DNA of 5,377 nt, taken from positions 1-5,377 of the forward strand of contig JAFGJR010000339.1 in the NCBI GenBank assembly GCA_016928975.1, read 5' to 3'. The position numbers and the translations under genes were made by a program. The DNA is from Sedimentisphaerales bacterium (lineage in GTDB: Bacteria > Planctomycetota > Phycisphaerae > Sedimentisphaerales > SG8-4). Positions within the stretch are counted from its first letter, which is position 1. The number at the start of each line of letters is the position of its first letter. Under the pieces are notes generated by a model. It had not been told where the DNA came from and ran no database searches. It saw only the letters and a program-made list of their open reading frames with translations. Shown here one piece after another: positions 4,166 to 5,377 of the stretch.

Positions 4166-5377
4166 ATGAAAAGGGCGATGATGGTGTTTCTTCTTGTGTG
4201 TGTTGGACTTGGCAGTGCGCAGGCTCAACTGAAGATTGATTTCGGCACAACAGCCAGCCCCGTTGAAGAAGGTTATCAGGCCTATACCGCAACCAATGAA
4301 GTGGACAACACATTTACAGCCCAATCGTTCGAGGCGTTTGGCACTACGATCACGCTGACCCTGACATGGTCGAGCAATCCCGCGAACACGGCCAAGCAGA
4401 TGTGGGACCGGTCGACCGATGATCGGTATGCCTATACCGGCGAGCACGAGGGCCTCATCCAAGACTGGACGGGAACGGATGGTCGCGTGGACAGTGCCAA
4501 TCCCTTCGTGTTGACTGTGAGCGGTCTGCCCAAGGGGACCTACTCATGGTTGTCTTATCACCATGACGGTATAGATCAAACCGGTGTGTTTTCCATGACG
4601 GTCAAGGATGCGTCGGGTACGCTCACCACCGAGGATCTGGAAGTTACGAATTCAGCAGGAGGGGACAACATTGCTGACTATGCATCCATCTCCACTGTCG
4701 CCACGGAGTTTACGAGCAACGGCAGTGATGACGTGGCCTTTGAGTTCACGATTACCTCTGACACGGGTAACCTGACCACCGCTTTCTTTGCGATGAATGG
4801 TTTTGAGATCGACATGCTCTCCGCTCTGAACATGGCTCAGAAGCCGAACCCGACCAATGAGGAGACCGACGTCTCACGCGATACCGTGCTGAGCTGGACG
4901 CCTATGGACGGCAGCGTGACCCATGACGTGTATTTAGGTCAGAATTGGGACGATGTCAATGATGCCGGTCCTTCCGGCGCCGAGGGTGTTCAGGTCTATC
5001 TGGCACAGGACGTCAACATGGTCGATCCCGGAGGGTTGGGATTTGGCACAACCTACTATTGGCGTGTGGATGAGGTCAATACGACGCCGGACAAGACCGT
5101 CTTCAAGGGCACCGTCTGGAGCTTCACGACTGAGCTGCTCTACTACGAGGTCGAGGGTGTCGCAGCCTCCGCCTCGCTTCCCACGGCGGGTGGCTCCGGC
5201 GGACCTGAGGTCACCGTCAATGGCTCCGGCCTGACCGATGGACAACATGGCACCGGCGACGCCACCATGTGGTCGGGCAAGGCCGCCGCCGCAGGCGATC
5301 CCGTCTGGCTCCAATTCGATTTCGACCGCGTCTACAAGCTGTACCAGATGCACGTCTGGAACTACAACGGCCTGTAC
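4166..5377 (+). CDS. Secreted multidomain protein, Fn3-like and discoidin-like (3' partial)
   Basis: The frame is open for 404 codons to the window edge, so the C-terminus is missing. A signal peptide (MKRAMMVFLLVCVGLGSAQA, cleavage after residue 20) leads into a beta-rich region starting LKIDFGTTASPVEEGYQAY and running to about residue 215, possibly a malectin-like or other carbohydrate-binding sandwich. Residues 225-322 form an Fn3-like module, with DTVLSWTPMDG, THDVYLGQNWDDVN, TTYYWRVDEVN and GTVWSFTTE. From 326 a discoidin (F5/8 type C)-like module begins: YYEVEGVAASAS, VNGSGLTDGQHG, VWLQFDFDRVYKLYQMHVWN. I recall this arrangement from large planctomycete exported proteins, which often add LamG or catalytic domains further on; that is memory, not a search. 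Binding of polysaccharide or the cell surface is inferred. It is probably transcribed separately from the GLUG gene, perhaps from the promoter near 3775. Confidence 0.82.
   Translation, partial: MKRAMMVFLLVCVGLGSAQAQLKIDFGTTASPVEEGYQAYTATNEVDNTFTAQSFEAFGTTITLTLTWSSNPANTAKQMWDRSTDDRYAYTGEHEGLIQDWTGTDGRVDSANPFVLTVSGLPKGTYSWLSYHHDGIDQTGVFSMTVKDASGTLTTEDLEVTNSAGGDNIADYASISTVATEFTSNGSDDVAFEFTITSDTGNLTTAFFAMNGFEIDMLSALNMAQKPNPTNEETDVSRDTVLSWTPMDGSVTHDVYLGQNWDDVNDAGPSGAEGVQVYLAQDVNMVDPGGLGFGTTYYWRVDEVNTTPDKTVFKGTVWSFTTELLYYEVEGVAASASLPTAGGSGGPEVTVNGSGLTDGQHGTGDATMWSGKAAAAGDPVWLQFDFDRVYKLYQMHVWNYNGLY

Noticed and set aside
4934..5353. Minus-strand frame under the third secreted gene
   Set aside because: The plus-strand frame encodes recognisable Fn3-like and discoidin-like modules here, so the reverse frame is a shadow.

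Overview
The window looks like chromosomal DNA from a planctomycete, most likely a Phycisphaerae/Sedimentisphaerales-type bacterium. This rests on protein style rather than a marker gene. The second gene is a secreted GLUG-repeat protein with the FWD-x-ETSG...GLTTAQM cap that I associate with planctomycete GLUG proteins. The third has the signal peptide + beta-sandwich + Fn3-like + discoidin-like layout common in that phylum's exported proteins. The DNA is visibly GC-rich, and every gene has a good Shine-Dalgarno sequence. All genes are on the + strand, and all three large products carry Sec-type signal peptides, so this is a locus for exported proteins.

Layout. Positions 1-246 are non-coding: two small hairpins, an extended -10 promoter (131-158) and a near-perfect Shine-Dalgarno. 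Positions 247-1182 encode a 311-residue secreted protein with an HELVH zinc-protease motif resembling peptidase family M91. After 47 bp comes a 756-residue secreted protein (1230-3500) made of two GLUG beta-repeat domains, with about nine and four repeats, each introduced by a related PYxIATAExL segment and closed by a cap. These two genes probably form one transcription unit. Positions 3501-4014 appear non-coding and hold three short hairpins, a candidate promoter (3775-3803) and a 12-bp direct repeat with a 31-bp period. A 40-codon ORF with a strong Shine-Dalgarno follows (4015-4137). Then, from 4166, a third secreted multidomain protein runs off the end of the window.

Function. The first pair would place a metalloprotease-like enzyme and a repetitive, cysteine-containing beta-rich surface or extracellular protein outside the cytoplasm together. 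Whether they act together is inference from adjacency. The third gene looks like a carbohydrate- or surface-binding modular protein and probably belongs to a separate transcription unit. I see no RNA genes, CRISPR array, insertion sequence or classical defence system. The most notable items are the Sec-exported M91-like protease next to a GLUG protein, the regular cysteine ladder in the GLUG repeats, and the direct repeat plus small ORF ahead of the third gene.
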